A stretch of DNA of 64,000 bases from Bacillus piscicola. Lineage in GTDB: Bacteria; Bacillota; Bacilli; Bacillales; Marinococcaceae. Location of the stretch: NCBI RefSeq assembly GCF_022458745.1, contig NZ_JAJJJF010000002.1, positions 248,001-312,000 of the forward strand, written 5' to 3'. Within the stretch, counting starts at the first letter, position 1; each line of letters opens with the position of its first letter. Below the pieces are notes generated by a model, which had not been told where the DNA came from, did no database searches, and was given only the letters and a program-made list of their open reading frames with translations. The translations under genes were made by a program, and so were the position numbers. Shown in pieces: positions 30,779-40,859 of the stretch.

Positions 30779-31648
30779 TTGGATTTCGGTCGCTTGCTAA
30801 CCGCAATGGTCACCCCTTTTAATGAAAAGGGTGAAGTGGACCTTCCGGCTTTAGAGCCGCTTATTGAACATTTATTATCAACTGGAACGGAGGGGATTGT
30901 TGCCGGAGGGACTACCGGTGAATCCCCGACTTTAAGCACGGAGGAGAAAATGTCACTGTTTAAAAGGGTAAAAGAAATTACTGGGTCGCGTGCGCAGGTA
31001 ATTGCCGGTACCGGGACGAATGACACCGCCTACTCCGTTTTCTTAACGGAAAAAGCTGCTTCTCTCGGCGTGGATGGCATTATGGCGGTAACGCCTTATT
31101 ATAATAAACCGAATCAAAAGGGCATGTACCACCATTTCAAAAGCATTGCGGAGGCCTGTACACTTCCGCTTATGATTTACAATATACCGGGCAGGTGTAT
31201 CGTCAACTTAGAGGCAGACACACTTATCCAATTAACTAAAATACCAAATATAACAGCAGTGAAAGAATCGAGTGGTGACCTGGAGCAGGTAGCGGCTGTA
31301 GTAGAAAACAGTCCTGATGAATTTCACGTATACAGCGGGGATGACTCGCTGACAATACCGCTTATGTCGGTGGGTGGTACCGGTGTTGTATCTGTTGCTT
31401 CTCATTTAATCGGCAACGAAATGAGACAGATGATTGATCATTTTGTTCATGGAAATGTCCAAGCGGCTTCACAGGCGCATAGACAGTTGCTGCCGAAAAT
31501 GAATGCCTGTTTTTCCGCTCCGAACCCTGTTCCATTAAAAGCATTGCTTGCTCGTCTCGGCTTAATTGCGAACTGTACGAGATCACCGCTCCTGCCTTTA
31601 AGCGATTCGGAAACAAAAGAATTAGCTGATACATTTCACCTGGCCTAA
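30779..31648 (+). CDS. dapA: 4-hydroxy-tetrahydrodipicolinate synthase
   Basis: DapA condenses pyruvate with aspartate semialdehyde at the branch to DAP/lysine and dipicolinate. The 289-aa TIM barrel contains GGTTGESPTLS (about 42-52), the catalytic Tyr in IMAVTPYYNKP and the Schiff-base Lys near 162 (AVKESSGDLEQV). The start is TTG 30779, with AAAGGGGCGGG upstream, giving the standard N-terminus MDFGRLLTAMVTPF. Its stop codon lies in the loop of the downstream terminator. Confidence 0.97.
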   Translation: MDFGRLLTAMVTPFNEKGEVDLPALEPLIEHLLSTGTEGIVAGGTTGESPTLSTEEKMSLFKRVKEITGSRAQVIAGTGTNDTAYSVFLTEKAASLGVDGIMAVTPYYNKPNQKGMYHHFKSIAEACTLPLMIYNIPGRCIVNLEADTLIQLTKIPNITAVKESSGDLEQVAAVVENSPDEFHVYSGDDSLTIPLMSVGGTGVVSVASHLIGNEMRQMIDHFVHGNVQAASQAHRQLLPKMNACFSAPNPVPLKALLARLGLIANCTRSPLLPLSDSETKELADTFHLA

Positions 31649-31663
31649 AGCCAGGTCTTTTTA
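31638..31663 (+). terminator. Terminator overlapping the dapA stop codon
   Basis: ACCTGGC (31638-31644) and GCCAGGT (31650-31656) flank a loop that contains the TAA stop; CTTTTTA follows. Confidence 0.85.
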
Positions 31664-31820
31664 CTATGTTTGAATTCAAAAAACGACAATCTTACCTGCG
31701 ACAAAAAATAATAAAGGCTGTTTGGCAAGCGCAAGAAATGCGTCTGGGTTTTTCTAGGTGTATATGTAAAATATTACTCGATAACTTCAAAAGAAAACTG
31801 ATAGTTGTGGACTGAAAAGA

Positions 31821-31932
31821 GCGTCGGGCGGCGACTCCAGAGGGAAAAGCAACAGCTGAAGATCCCGCAGTGAGCGGTTTTTGCTCACGAGGAAGCTGAA
31901 GCGTTGCCCGCGGAAAGCGTCCGCCCAGAGCG
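31821..31932. repeat. Interspersed Bacillaceae-type repeat element
   Basis: A GC-rich block stands out from its AT-rich surroundings: a GGGCGGCGACTCC start, GGGAAAAGCAACAGCTGAAG, a hairpin GTGAGC-loop-GCTCAC (about 31870-31889), GGAAGCTGAAGCGTTGCCCG and a GCGTCCGCCC end. GCAAC and GTTGC also pair. I recognise this as closely similar to a non-coding repeat seen in many copies in Bacillaceae genomes. The rest of the 31649-32179 gap is AT-rich with no convincing gene. Confidence 0.65.
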
Positions 31933-32032
31933 ATTGGAAGTTGGTTGTAGATGTGTAAAAACAAAGTGTTGAAAGCATTGTTCTCATAACCATTTAGAGA
32001 AAAACTTGATGCACACTTTCTGGGTAATTTAC

Positions 32033-32062
32033 TTGTATTTTCAAATTAGGTTGCGTTATACT
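32033..32062 (+). promoter_or_regulatory. Candidate sigma-A promoter of rnjB
   Basis: TTGTAT (32033-32038), an 18-bp spacer and TATACT (32057-32062). A second possible -35 TTGACG (32127-32132) with TAAAAA (32151-32156) lies closer to the gene. Confidence 0.45.
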
Positions 32063-32179
32063 TACGTGAAGTGATCTGTTCGGGTGCGAAATCGTTAATA
32101 AAATCGGGGTACAGTTTAAACAGAAGTTGACGTTAACGTATTATCACACATAAAAATCAAATACTAGGAGGAAGACACG

Positions 32180-33847
32180 TTGTCAAAAGATTCTTTAGAT
32201 AACATACGTGTTTTTGCGCTGGGCGGAGTCGGAGAAGTCGGCAAAAACATGTACATCGTTGAAACGGACAAAGATATGATTATGGTAGATGCAGGATTGA
32301 TGTTTCCAGAGGATGACATGCTTGGTGTCGATATTGTGATTCCGGATATTTCTTATGTCGTCCAGAATAAAGACCGGTTTCGCGCGATCGTTCTGACTCA
32401 TGGCCATGAGGATCACATCGGGGCGCTGCCATATATATTAAGAAAAGTAAACGTACCGGTATACGGCACAGAATTAACATTAGGACTTGTGGAAGATCAC
32501 TTGAAAGAAAAAGGGCTGCAAAAAAAATCAGACCTTCGCGTCGTGGATCACAACAGCCGTATCACAATTGGTCAGCTCCCTGTGAGTTTTTTTCATGTCA
32601 ACCATAGTATTCCCGATTCAGTTGGAATTGTTATCCACACACCGCAGGGGCTGATTGTCTATACTGGTGACTTTAAATTTGATCAAACACCAGTAGACGG
32701 CCGCTTCACGGATGTCGACAAGCTGGCTGAACTAGGAAAAGAAGGGGTACTTTGCTTGCTGTCCGACAGCACGAATGCGGAACGCCCTGGCACTACATTG
32801 TCAGAAACAGCAACCGGGCAAGGAATTAAAGATGTTTTCCAAGAAGCGGAAGGTCGAATTATTGTTACAACTTTTGCTTCGAATGTCCATCGTATTCAAC
32901 AAGTCATTGATGCTTCCCAAAAGCAAGGCCGCAAAATTGCGATTGCCGGTCGAAGCATGAGTAAAGTAATTGATATTGCCCGTCGAATCGGCCATTTAAA
33001 CTATCCTGATGACTTATTTATTGATACTGATAAAGTGAATGATTTTGAATCAGAGAAGGTGACGATTTTATGTACAGGCAGTCAAGGGGAGCCGATGTCG
33101 GCACTTGCAAGAATGGCGAAAGGAGCTCACCGTCAGATTACGATTGAAAAAGGTGATACCGTCATTATTGCCGCTAACCCGATTCCAGGAAATGAAAAAT
33201 CGATCTCACGGATTATTGATTTTCTTTATAGAATTGGGGCAGAGGTTGTGTATGGCCACAGAAATGTGCACGCTTCCGGACACGCTAGTCAGGAAGAACT
33301 CATGCTCATGCTGAACATTCTGCAACCGCAATATTTCATTCCGGTCCATGGGGAGTTTCGAATGCAACATGCTCATGGAGAATTGGCGGAAACAACTGGA
33401 GTTTCCCGTGAACACATTTTTCTGATTGAGAAAGGCGAATGTGTGGAATTTACGAATGGTGAAGCGAGAAAAGGCGGTAAAGTACCTTCTGGCAATGTAT
33501 TGATAGACGGTCTTGGAGTAGGCGATGTTGGTAATATTGTCTTGCGCGACCGCCGTTTGTTAGCAGAAGATGGGATCCTTGTCGTTGTTGTGACGTTGAG
33601 CAAAAAAACAAAAGGGATCGCTTCCGGTCCGGATATTATTTCAAGAGGTTTTGTGTATGTGCGGGAATCGGAAGAACTGCTTCAAGAAGCGAATAAAAAG
33701 GTGTCCGCTACCTTGGAGAAATGCATGAATGAAAATATCAAAGAATGGTCTGCGTTGAAAAGTAATATTCGTGATGTTTTGAGCCGCTATCTATACGAAA
33801 AAACGAAGCGCCGTCCGATGATCTTACCAATAATCATGGAAGTATAG
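32180..33847 (+). CDS. rnjB: Ribonuclease J2
   Basis: RNase J is a beta-CASP metallo-beta-lactamase nuclease with endonuclease and 5'-3' exonuclease activity; J2 forms a complex with J1. The 555-aa protein has the metal motif HGHEDHIG (74-81), VNHSIPDSVG, the YTGDFKFDQ segment, the beta-CASP insertion and the C-terminal domain. It matches the location of the B. subtilis rnjB gene (ymfA) after dapA. TTG 32180 follows AGGAGGAAG. The paralogue rnjA would be elsewhere, so J2 is assigned from synteny. Confidence 0.93.
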   Translation: MSKDSLDNIRVFALGGVGEVGKNMYIVETDKDMIMVDAGLMFPEDDMLGVDIVIPDISYVVQNKDRFRAIVLTHGHEDHIGALPYILRKVNVPVYGTELTLGLVEDHLKEKGLQKKSDLRVVDHNSRITIGQLPVSFFHVNHSIPDSVGIVIHTPQGLIVYTGDFKFDQTPVDGRFTDVDKLAELGKEGVLCLLSDSTNAERPGTTLSETATGQGIKDVFQEAEGRIIVTTFASNVHRIQQVIDASQKQGRKIAIAGRSMSKVIDIARRIGHLNYPDDLFIDTDKVNDFESEKVTILCTGSQGEPMSALARMAKGAHRQITIEKGDTVIIAANPIPGNEKSISRIIDFLYRIGAEVVYGHRNVHASGHASQEELMLMLNILQPQYFIPVHGEFRMQHAHGELAETTGVSREHIFLIEKGECVEFTNGEARKGGKVPSGNVLIDGLGVGDVGNIVLRDRRLLAEDGILVVVVTLSKKTKGIASGPDIISRGFVYVRESEELLQEANKKVSATLEKCMNENIKEWSALKSNIRDVLSRYLYEKTKRRPMILPIIMEV

Positions 33848-33860
33848 CTTTCATTCAGAA

Positions 33861-33905
33861 GCTGTCTCACAAAGGAATATATTCCTTTTTGTGAGGCAGC
33901 TTTTA
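33861..33905 (+). terminator. Terminator after rnjB
   Basis: GCTGTCTCAC plus AAAGGAATA pairs with TATTCCTTT plus GTGAGGCAGC, with a two-base bulge; TTTTATT follows. The base carries the GCTGTCTC octamer seen at other hairpins in the window. Confidence 0.85.
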
Positions 33906-33971
33906 TTAATCTGCATGATAAACCAGGTAATTGTCATACTAAGAAATAATGACGAATAAGGAGGTTTAACA

Positions 33972-34733
33972 ATGGCAGAGTATGAAAATCCCTCGTCTTC
34001 CCAACCGACATCAAATTCGGAACAACCGGCTCAAAATCCAGACAGCAATAATAAATCGGATATCGTACAGAAGATCCAGGAACTAGGACAGACGAATGTA
34101 GCAGAGATGGAAAACACCAATATCCATTCCATCACAATTGTCGGCCAAATTGAGGGGCACATGCAGCTTCCGCCTCAAAATAAGACAACAAAATATGAAC
34201 ATATTATCCCCCAACTGGTGGCAGCTGAACAAAATCCTAAAATTGAAGGGTTGCTCCTTACTCTCAATACAGTAGGCGGCGATGTAGAAGCAGGGCTTGC
34301 GATGGCAGAAATGATCGCGAGCATGAGCAAGCCAACCGTTGCCTTAGTTCTAGGCGGCGGTCATTCAATCGGTGTCCCGATGGCAGTAGCCGCAGATTAT
34401 TCGCTTATCGCGGAAACCGCAACAATGACAATTCATCCAATTCGCTTAACAGGGCTTGTTATCGGGGTGCCCCAAACGTTTGAATACTTGGACAAAATGC
34501 AGGAAAGGGTCATTAAGTTTGTAACGCGGCATTCGAATATTGAAGAAGAGAAATTTAAAGATTTAATGTTTGCGAAAGGCAATTTAACGCGTGATATTGG
34601 TACAAATGTGATCGGCACTGATGCGGTTGAATTTGGTTTGATTGAAGAAGTAGGCGGGATTGGTCGCGCCCTCCAGAAACTGAACAGTCTTATTGAAGAA
34701 CAGAAGCAGCAGAATGGGGAGATGCTACAATGA
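33972..34733 (+). CDS. tepA: TepA, ClpP-fold translocation-enhancing protease
   Basis: TepA is a ClpP/crotonase-fold protein; the B. subtilis orthologue was described as enhancing pre-protein translocation and degrading signal peptides. The 253-aa product has a disordered Ser/Gln/Asn-rich N-terminus (1-35), [20 protein letters not shown], and the nucleophile serine in [11 protein letters not shown] near residue 132. No membrane segment is evident. ATG 33972 follows AAGGAGGTT. It overlaps the next gene by 4 nt. Confidence 0.9.
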   Translation: MAEYENPSSSQPTSNSEQPAQNPDSNNKSDIVQKIQELGQTNVAEMENTNIHSITIVGQIEGHMQLPPQNKTTKYEHIIPQLVAAEQNPKIEGLLLTLNTVGGDVEAGLAMAEMIASMSKPTVALVLGGGHSIGVPMAVAADYSLIAETATMTIHPIRLTGLVIGVPQTFEYLDKMQERVIKFVTRHSNIEEEKFKDLMFAKGNLTRDIGTNVIGTDAVEFGLIEEVGGIGRALQKLNSLIEEQKQQNGEMLQ

Positions 34734-34942
34734 TTATTTACACACCGCTTGCGATGGAAGATGTATTTCCTTGCGATGAAACAGAATGGAAAAATCGAAA
34801 AGAAGTGGCTATTAAAAATGGTACGATAACAATTAGGAGAGCATCGGAAGACGCCTGGGAAGTGTGCGCACTTCAGAGCTCCGATCCACAAGATTATTTA
34901 CGGGCCGAATATCAGCCAGGAGCTGAATGGAAGAATCCGTAA
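34730..34942 (+). CDS. ylzJ: YlzJ-like protein
   Basis: This 70-aa protein belongs to the YlzJ family, encoded directly after tepA in many Bacillaceae. The opening [13 protein letters not shown] is characteristic. It starts at the ATGA overlap with tepA, suggesting coupled translation. Function unknown. Confidence 0.85.
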   Translation: MIIYTPLAMEDVFPCDETEWKNRKEVAIKNGTITIRRASEDAWEVCALQSSDPQDYLRAEYQPGAEWKNP

Positions 34943-34997
34943 TATTTAGGTTTTGGGAGGAAACAAAGTAAATTTGTGCTATACTAATAGAGTGGAA

Positions 34998-35033
34998 GGC
35001 TGTCTCGTTCGATACAGAGAGACAGCCTGCTTT
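34998..35033 (+). terminator. Hairpin upstream of spoIIIE
   Basis: GGCTGTCTC (34998-35006) and GAGACAGCC (35019-35027) pair perfectly, but the T run after them is poor. An extended -10 (TGCTATACT, ending at 34985) lies just upstream, so this may be a 5' stem of the spoIIIE mRNA rather than a terminator. Confidence 0.5.
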
Positions 35034-35079
35034 GTGCTTACATAACAAAGTGAAAGGTCAAGAGGAACGAGGTGATGGA

Positions 35080-37425
35080 ATGGCAAAAAAGTCCAAAAAA
35101 CGTAAAAAACGTTCAGACAAAAAATGGCAGGAACAAATGAAATATGAATTAACCGGACTTTTTTTATTCACAATCGGAATTCTTGCTCTTTTTCATTTAG
35201 GACGAGCCGGGGAAGTGACGCTTGCGCTCTTTCGTCTGTTTGCTGGAGAGTGGTATCCGGTATTAACGCTTGGAATGCTCGTAATAGCAGCATATTTTAT
35301 TATTTATCGAAAAATGCCTGTCCTCATTGGCAAACGTCTTACTGGCTTCTATCTGGCAGTGTTGACATTATTGTTAATGAGCCATGTGCAAATGTTTGAA
35401 AATCTGGCTGCACAAGGTAAATATGAAGAGACCTCCGCACTTGTCACGACATGGGAGCTGTTTATACTTGACCCATTTGATCAAGGGGCAGTAGATGATC
35501 TTGGCGGCGGGCTGGCAGGGGCACTCTTGTTCGTGTTAACCCGCTTCTTGTTTGACGCTGGAGGCACGCGTGTTATAGCTGTTTTATTATTCTTGCTTTC
35601 ATTTTTACTAATTACAGGACTTTCTATACAAGATATGGTTCAGTACTTGTCAAAGAAGGCCGGCCCTTCGCTAAAAACCGGATTCATGAACCTGCGAAAA
35701 AAAATAAAAGAGCAAAAAGAAGCATGGCTTAGTAAACGTAAAGAGGAAAAAGAAAAAGCTGTTCGGCAGTCTGCTGTTCCGCATTCAAAAACCAATTCTA
35801 TACCAGAAGAGTCACCGAAGCAAAAAGAAGAAGAACCTCCTGAGCCGGTTATTTATAACTTTGCTGAACAAGCAATTCAGGCCCCTCAGCCCCAACAACC
35901 ACAGCCTGATCGTGGTGGATCAACCGTTGCAGAAGAGGATATTCCTGAGGTTGAAGCGGCTTTTATGGCGAATGAAACAGAAAACAAGGACTATCAACTC
36001 CCATCTCTTACGTTGTTGGGCTCTCCAAAGTACAACAGCCAAAGTCAGGAACGGGGATTAATCTCTTCTAATGCGCGTAAACTAGAAGAAACATTAAACA
36101 GTTTTGGTGTGAAAGCACGTGTGAATGAAGTGCATTTAGGACCGGCAGTTACGAAGTACGAGGTACAGCCGGATACTGGTGTTAAAGTAAGTAAAATTGT
36201 CAACCTTGCCGATGATCTAGCCCTTGCATTGGCAGCCAAAGGGATCCGTATCGAAGCACCAATACCAGGAAAAGCCGCGATCGGCATTGAAGTTCCGAAC
36301 CAAGAAGTAGCAATGGTTACGCTCAAGGAGGTGCTCGAAGCAGGTTCGCAAGTAGATGATCATGTGCTTTCTGTCGCGCTAGGACGGGATATTTCGGGGG
36401 AACCGGTCCTTGCTTCGTTGCACAAAATGCCGCACCTACTTGTCGCTGGTGCAACCGGAAGCGGGAAAAGTGTTTGTATTAATGGAATTATTACGAGCAT
36501 TTTAATGAAGGCAAGGCCCCATGAGGTGAAATTGATGATGATTGATCCGAAAATGGTGGAACTGAATGTATATAATGGCATTCCTCATCTGCTGGCTCCA
36601 GTTGTAACAGAACCAAAACGGGCAGCACAAGCATTGAAAAAAGTAGTCGCAGAGATGGAAAGACGGTATGATCTTTTTTCACATGCCGGCGTCCGTAACA
36701 TTGAGGGCTATAATGAATCGATTAACAAGCAAAATAAGCAGTCGGATTCTAAACAGCCGGCATTGCCTTATATTGTAGTGATTGTTGACGAGCTTGCTGA
36801 TTTAATGATGGTTGCTTCCGGGGAAGTGGAGGATGCGATAACGAGATTGGCGCAGATGGCACGGGCCGCCGGTATTCATATGATCATCGCAACCCAGCGT
36901 CCGTCTGTCGATGTGATCACCGGTGTCATCAAAGCGAATATTCCTTCCCGGATTGCTTTTGGCGTTTCGAGCCAGACGGACTCACGTACCATTTTGGATG
37001 CAGCCGGTGCAGAGAAATTGTTAGGAAAAGGGGATATGTTGTTCCATCCGGTTGGCGCCAATAAAACGACCCGTATTCAAGGAGCGTTTGTTTCTGATGA
37101 AGAAGTCGAGCAGGTTGTAGAGGCTGTTGTCTCGCAGCAGAAGGCGCATTACCAGGAAGAAATGATTCCAGATGAAAAACCGGAAATTACGGAAAAAGTA
37201 CAAGATGAACTATACGAGGATGCGGTCCAGCTGGTTTTACACATGCAAAGTGCTTCCGTATCCATGCTGCAGCGCCGTTTTCGAATCGGCTATACACGGG
37301 CTGCTCGCCTAATTGATGAAATGGAGCTGCGCGGTATCGTTGGTCCATATGAGGGGAGCAAGCCAAGAGAAGTGTTAATAAGCGAGCATCCTGAACAACA
37401 GGAAAGGGAACTGAACTCCCAATAA
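35080..37425 (+). CDS. spoIIIE: DNA translocase SpoIIIE/FtsK
   Basis: SpoIIIE pumps the chromosome into the forespore through the asymmetric septum. The 781-aa protein has a basic N-terminus, about four membrane helices (residues about 20-185), a Pro/Glu-rich linker, the RecA-like motor with Walker [13 protein letters not shown] near 459 and Walker [12 protein letters not shown], and a C-terminal gamma winged-helix domain ([21 protein letters not shown]) that reads SRS/KOPS-type sequences. ATG 35080 follows GAGGTGAT; earlier in-frame starts sit in the leader. The B. subtilis genes ymfC-ymfE are absent after it. Confidence 0.96.
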   Translation: MAKKSKKRKKRSDKKWQEQMKYELTGLFLFTIGILALFHLGRAGEVTLALFRLFAGEWYPVLTLGMLVIAAYFIIYRKMPVLIGKRLTGFYLAVLTLLLMSHVQMFENLAAQGKYEETSALVTTWELFILDPFDQGAVDDLGGGLAGALLFVLTRFLFDAGGTRVIAVLLFLLSFLLITGLSIQDMVQYLSKKAGPSLKTGFMNLRKKIKEQKEAWLSKRKEEKEKAVRQSAVPHSKTNSIPEESPKQKEEEPPEPVIYNFAEQAIQAPQPQQPQPDRGGSTVAEEDIPEVEAAFMANETENKDYQLPSLTLLGSPKYNSQSQERGLISSNARKLEETLNSFGVKARVNEVHLGPAVTKYEVQPDTGVKVSKIVNLADDLALALAAKGIRIEAPIPGKAAIGIEVPNQEVAMVTLKEVLEAGSQVDDHVLSVALGRDISGEPVLASLHKMPHLLVAGATGSGKSVCINGIITSILMKARPHEVKLMMIDPKMVELNVYNGIPHLLAPVVTEPKRAAQALKKVVAEMERRYDLFSHAGVRNIEGYNESINKQNKQSDSKQPALPYIVVIVDELADLMMVASGEVEDAITRLAQMARAAGIHMIIATQRPSVDVITGVIKANIPSRIAFGVSSQTDSRTILDAAGAEKLLGKGDMLFHPVGANKTTRIQGAFVSDEEVEQVVEAVVSQQKAHYQEEMIPDEKPEITEKVQDELYEDAVQLVLHMQSASVSMLQRRFRIGYTRAARLIDEMELRGIVGPYEGSKPREVLISEHPEQQERELNSQ

Positions 37426-37468
37426 AGAGAAAATAAGAGTTACTAGTATATAAAGGAGGTTTACTGGA

Positions 37469-38746
37469 ATGATCAAAGAAAAGGTTTTAGACGTAAATAA
37501 ACTAGCTATCCACTTACTGCCTTCACCTAAATACAAAACAACTACTCTCGTCCTGCAAATCAGCACAAAGTTAGAGGAGGAGACCGTGACTGCAAGAGCT
37601 TTACTTGCACAAGTGTTAAAGAGTGCTACGCGAACGTTGCCGTCACGTAAGGAAATACGCCGATATTTAGATGATCTGTACGGCGCATCTTTTATGATGG
37701 AAGTACAGAAAAGAGGCGAAGAGCATGTTATCACCATGAAGATGGAAACAGCTAACGAAAAATTCCTGCAAGATAATACACCGCTCTTTCAGAAGAGTAC
37801 AGATTTCTTAAAAAGTGTTCTTGAAGATCCTTACCTTGATAAGGAGGGGGATTTCTCAGAAAAAATTATTCGTGAGGAAAAGCGGATATTGAAACAGCAA
37901 ATCGAATCCATCTACGATGATAAAATCCGTTACGCCAATAAGCGTCTTGTTGAAGAAATGTGTAAAGGTGAACCGTATGCAATCCACGCCTACGGATTTT
38001 TCGATCAGATTGACAATTTAACAACAAAGGATTTGCAAGAAGAGTATGAGCGGATGCTTGCAGAAGACGATATACGCTTATTCGTTACTGGAAACATCAC
38101 GGAAGAAGAGGCGGTGAACGCTGGAAATGTGTTTTCTCTGTCTTCCCACCCAGAACTTCATACACCGGCGCCTGCTCTTGACCATGTGAAAACGAAGCCA
38201 GATGAAGTATTAGAAACGGACGATATCCAACAGGGGAAGCTACATATCGGCTACCGTGTGCCGATCCGGTTTGCAGACGATGAATTTGCAGCTATGCAGG
38301 TAATGAATGGATTGTTCGGTGGCTTTCCTCATTCTAAATTATTTATGAATGTCCGTGAAAAAGAAAGTGCTGCGTATTATGCTGCTTCTCGTTATGATAG
38401 CCAAAAAGGCTTGCTGCTTGCTTTTGCCGGTATTGAAGCATCTAACTATAAGAAGGTTACCTCTATCATTGAACAGCAGCTCGCCGAATTAAAAGAAGGC
38501 AGTTTTACAGAAGAAAGCATCAGCCAAACGAAAAAAATGCTGAAAAATCAGCTCTTAGAAACCGCAGACTCTGCACGCGGCCTCATTGATTTATACTATC
38601 AAGGAGTGATTGGCGGTAGAAAAAGAGATCTAGAGAGCTGGCTTGCGGAAATTGACGCCGTAACCAAACAAGACATTACCGACTGCGCTCTAAACGTATC
38701 ACTGGATACAACTTATTTTTTACATGGAGAGGAGGAAATTAACTAA
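37469..38746 (+). CDS. ymfF: YmfF, M16-family protein lacking the zinc motif
   Basis: This 425-aa M16 peptidase homologue lacks the HxxEH zinc site where YmfH has it, so it is probably the inactive partner of a heterodimer. It keeps the second-domain motif GLFGGFPHSKLFMNVREKES. Homologues are annotated as EF-P 5-aminopentanol modification-associated because of linkage to ymfI. ATG 37469 follows AAAGGAGGT; the stop overlaps the ymfH start by one base (TAATG). Confidence 0.92.
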   Translation: MIKEKVLDVNKLAIHLLPSPKYKTTTLVLQISTKLEEETVTARALLAQVLKSATRTLPSRKEIRRYLDDLYGASFMMEVQKRGEEHVITMKMETANEKFLQDNTPLFQKSTDFLKSVLEDPYLDKEGDFSEKIIREEKRILKQQIESIYDDKIRYANKRLVEEMCKGEPYAIHAYGFFDQIDNLTTKDLQEEYERMLAEDDIRLFVTGNITEEEAVNAGNVFSLSSHPELHTPAPALDHVKTKPDEVLETDDIQQGKLHIGYRVPIRFADDEFAAMQVMNGLFGGFPHSKLFMNVREKESAAYYAASRYDSQKGLLLAFAGIEASNYKKVTSIIEQQLAELKEGSFTEESISQTKKMLKNQLLETADSARGLIDLYYQGVIGGRKRDLESWLAEIDAVTKQDITDCALNVSLDTTYFLHGEEEIN

Positions 38747-40038
38747 TGGAAACAATGGAATTCACACAGCTGCAGGAAACAGTCTTCAAAGAAGTATTGC
38801 CTAATGGTCTAACGGTTTATGTGATCCCAAAAAAGGATTTTCATAAAACATTCGCAACTTTTACGACGAATTACGGGTCCATTGATAATCGTTTTATTCC
38901 GCTTGGTAAAGATAAACCGGTGTTGGTACCGGATGGCATTGCCCATTTTTTGGAACACAAAATGTTTGAAGATGAAAAAGGTGATGTGTTCCATACATTT
39001 GGTGAACAAGGTGCCTCCGCAAATGCTTTTACAAGCTTTACGAGAACTGCGTATTTATTTTCAAGCACACAATACGTAGATGAGAACTTGAAAACACTGC
39101 TTGATTTCGTACAGCACCCTTACTTTACAGAGGAAAGTGTGGAAAAAGAAAAAGGAATTATCGAACAAGAAATTCGGATGTATGAAGATAACGCAGATTG
39201 GCAGTTATTTTTTAATCTGCTTGGCAATCTGTATCACCATCACCCAGCAAAGATTGACATTGCAGGAACCGCAGAATCCATACAGAAAATCACAAAAGAT
39301 GATCTTTATGAATGTTATGAGACTTTTTATCATCCCTCCAATATGATGCTTTTCGTTGTCGGTGACGCTGACCCTGACCATATTATTGATTTGGTAAAAC
39401 AAAACCAAGAAGCTAAAACGTTTTCACAGCCGGAACCGATTGAGAGGTTTTTTGAGGAGGAACCGCCGGAAGTGGTGCGGGCTCGCACTGTTCAATCGAT
39501 GAGCGTGAACACCCCTAAATGTATGGTTGGGTATAAAGTGACGCCACCAGAAAAAACAGGCCGTGATTTGCTGCGATATGAGCTCGCCATGGAGCTTCTT
39601 CTTGAAATGATGTTCGGAGCAAGTTCTGATGCATATGAATCCATGTATGAAGATGGTTTAATCGACGCTTCGTTTTCAAGTGAATTATCTGTAGAGCGCT
39701 CCTTTTCGTTTATGGCTGTTGGCGGAGATTCCCCGGATCCCGAAGAGCTGGAAAAGCGTATAATTGACACGATAACAGAGGTCAAACAGAAAGGTTTTGC
39801 AGAGGGGGAGCTTGAAAGGGTTCGTAAAAAGAAAATTGGTTCTTTCTTGAAGCAGTTAAACTCCCCGGAATTTATTGCAAATTCGTATACTCATTATGCC
39901 TTTTACGATATGCATTTATTTGAGGCAAGTACGATCTTAGAAGAGATAAGCGAAGCAGAAATAAAGGATCTTCTGCTTACCCATTTTGAAGAGGAAAAGC
40001 GCACTGTTTCTCTTATTGAAAAAAAGCGAGCCGAATAG
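38746..40038 (+). CDS. ymfH: YmfH, M16-family zinc peptidase
   Basis: This 430-aa M16 peptidase carries the inverted zinc motif HFLEH (67-71) and the downstream EKEKGIIEQEIRMYEDNADW segment, so it should be the catalytic half of the YmfF/YmfH pair. The ATG overlaps the ymfF stop, which fits equal production. Together with ymfI it is linked to the EF-P modification pathway by gene neighbourhood; the substrate is not known to me. Confidence 0.93.
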   Translation: METMEFTQLQETVFKEVLPNGLTVYVIPKKDFHKTFATFTTNYGSIDNRFIPLGKDKPVLVPDGIAHFLEHKMFEDEKGDVFHTFGEQGASANAFTSFTRTAYLFSSTQYVDENLKTLLDFVQHPYFTEESVEKEKGIIEQEIRMYEDNADWQLFFNLLGNLYHHHPAKIDIAGTAESIQKITKDDLYECYETFYHPSNMMLFVVGDADPDHIIDLVKQNQEAKTFSQPEPIERFFEEEPPEVVRARTVQSMSVNTPKCMVGYKVTPPEKTGRDLLRYELAMELLLEMMFGASSDAYESMYEDGLIDASFSSELSVERSFSFMAVGGDSPDPEELEKRIIDTITEVKQKGFAEGELERVRKKKIGSFLKQLNSPEFIANSYTHYAFYDMHLFEASTILEEISEAEIKDLLLTHFEEEKRTVSLIEKKRAE

Positions 40039-40040
40039 AA

Positions 40041-40760
40041 ATGTCAGCATATACATTGATCACCGGAGCGAGCGGTGCCATCGGCAGTGCAACTGCTGTT
40101 GAACTTGCCCAAGAAGGGAAGCCGTTGTTTCTCCATTACTATCATTCTGAAGACGCGGTTAAAAAAGTGCAGAACCGATGCCGGGCTTTTGATGTACCTG
40201 TTTTCTCCGTACAGGCTGACCTTTCTAAAAAGGGAGGGGCAGAGCGGTTGAGTGAGCAGCTTCACTCGCCTGTTGATACCCTTATTTATAATTGCGGCAC
40301 TTCTCATTATGGTTTTTATCAAGATGTTACGGACGAGGAAATTTATGAACTTGCCCACATTCATCTTTTAAATGCTATGCTGACAGCAAAAAAGCTACTA
40401 CCATGGATGCTTTTCAATAAACATGGGAATATGGTGTTCGTTTCTTCTATCTGGGGAGAAAGAGGAGCAGCTTTAGAAGTTGCATACTCGGCGATGAAAG
40501 GCGGTTTGAACGCATTCGTGAAAGCTTTGGCGAAAGAAACTGCCCGTTCTGGTGTAAGGGTGAATGCGGTGGCCCCAGGAGTGATGGACACACCGATGAT
40601 GCACCTTTTTACGAAAGAGGATTTGGCGGACCTGAAAGAAGCAATTCCTTCCGGCCGTTTTGGAACAGCGGAAGAGGCAGCAAAAGCCGTTTCGTTTTTA
40701 GTGAGCCAGAAGTCCAGTTATATTCACGGTCACATATTGGATGTAAACGGGGGCTGGTAG
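40041..40760 (+). CDS. ymfI: EF-P 5-aminopentanone reductase (SDR family)
   Basis: YmfI is a short-chain dehydrogenase that in B. subtilis reduces 5-aminopentanone to 5-aminopentanol on Lys32 of elongation factor P, tuning translation of polyproline stretches and swarming. The 239-aa product has the cofactor loop TGASGAIG (8-15), the NCGTSH-type segment and the catalytic YxxxK in YSAMKGG near 150, with the catalytic Ser in FVSSIWG. ATG 40041 lies 2 bp after ymfH and has a weak ribosome site, suggesting coupling. Confidence 0.92.
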   Translation: MSAYTLITGASGAIGSATAVELAQEGKPLFLHYYHSEDAVKKVQNRCRAFDVPVFSVQADLSKKGGAERLSEQLHSPVDTLIYNCGTSHYGFYQDVTDEEIYELAHIHLLNAMLTAKKLLPWMLFNKHGNMVFVSSIWGERGAALEVAYSAMKGGLNAFVKALAKETARSGVRVNAVAPGVMDTPMMHLFTKEDLADLKEAIPSGRFGTAEEAAKAVSFLVSQKSSYIHGHILDVNGGW

Positions 40761-40859
40761 CCATCAGAAAAAAATAAGGCTTACGTGTTGTTTTTCGCAT
40801 AAAAAAAATCCTTCTGCTCATCCTATAAGGGACGATACCTTTAAGGAGGGATTATGAAT

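Noticed and set aside
31666-31815. A 49-codon ORF directly after the dapA terminator
   Set aside because: No ribosome site, basic low-information sequence, and it runs toward the repeat element; likely chance.
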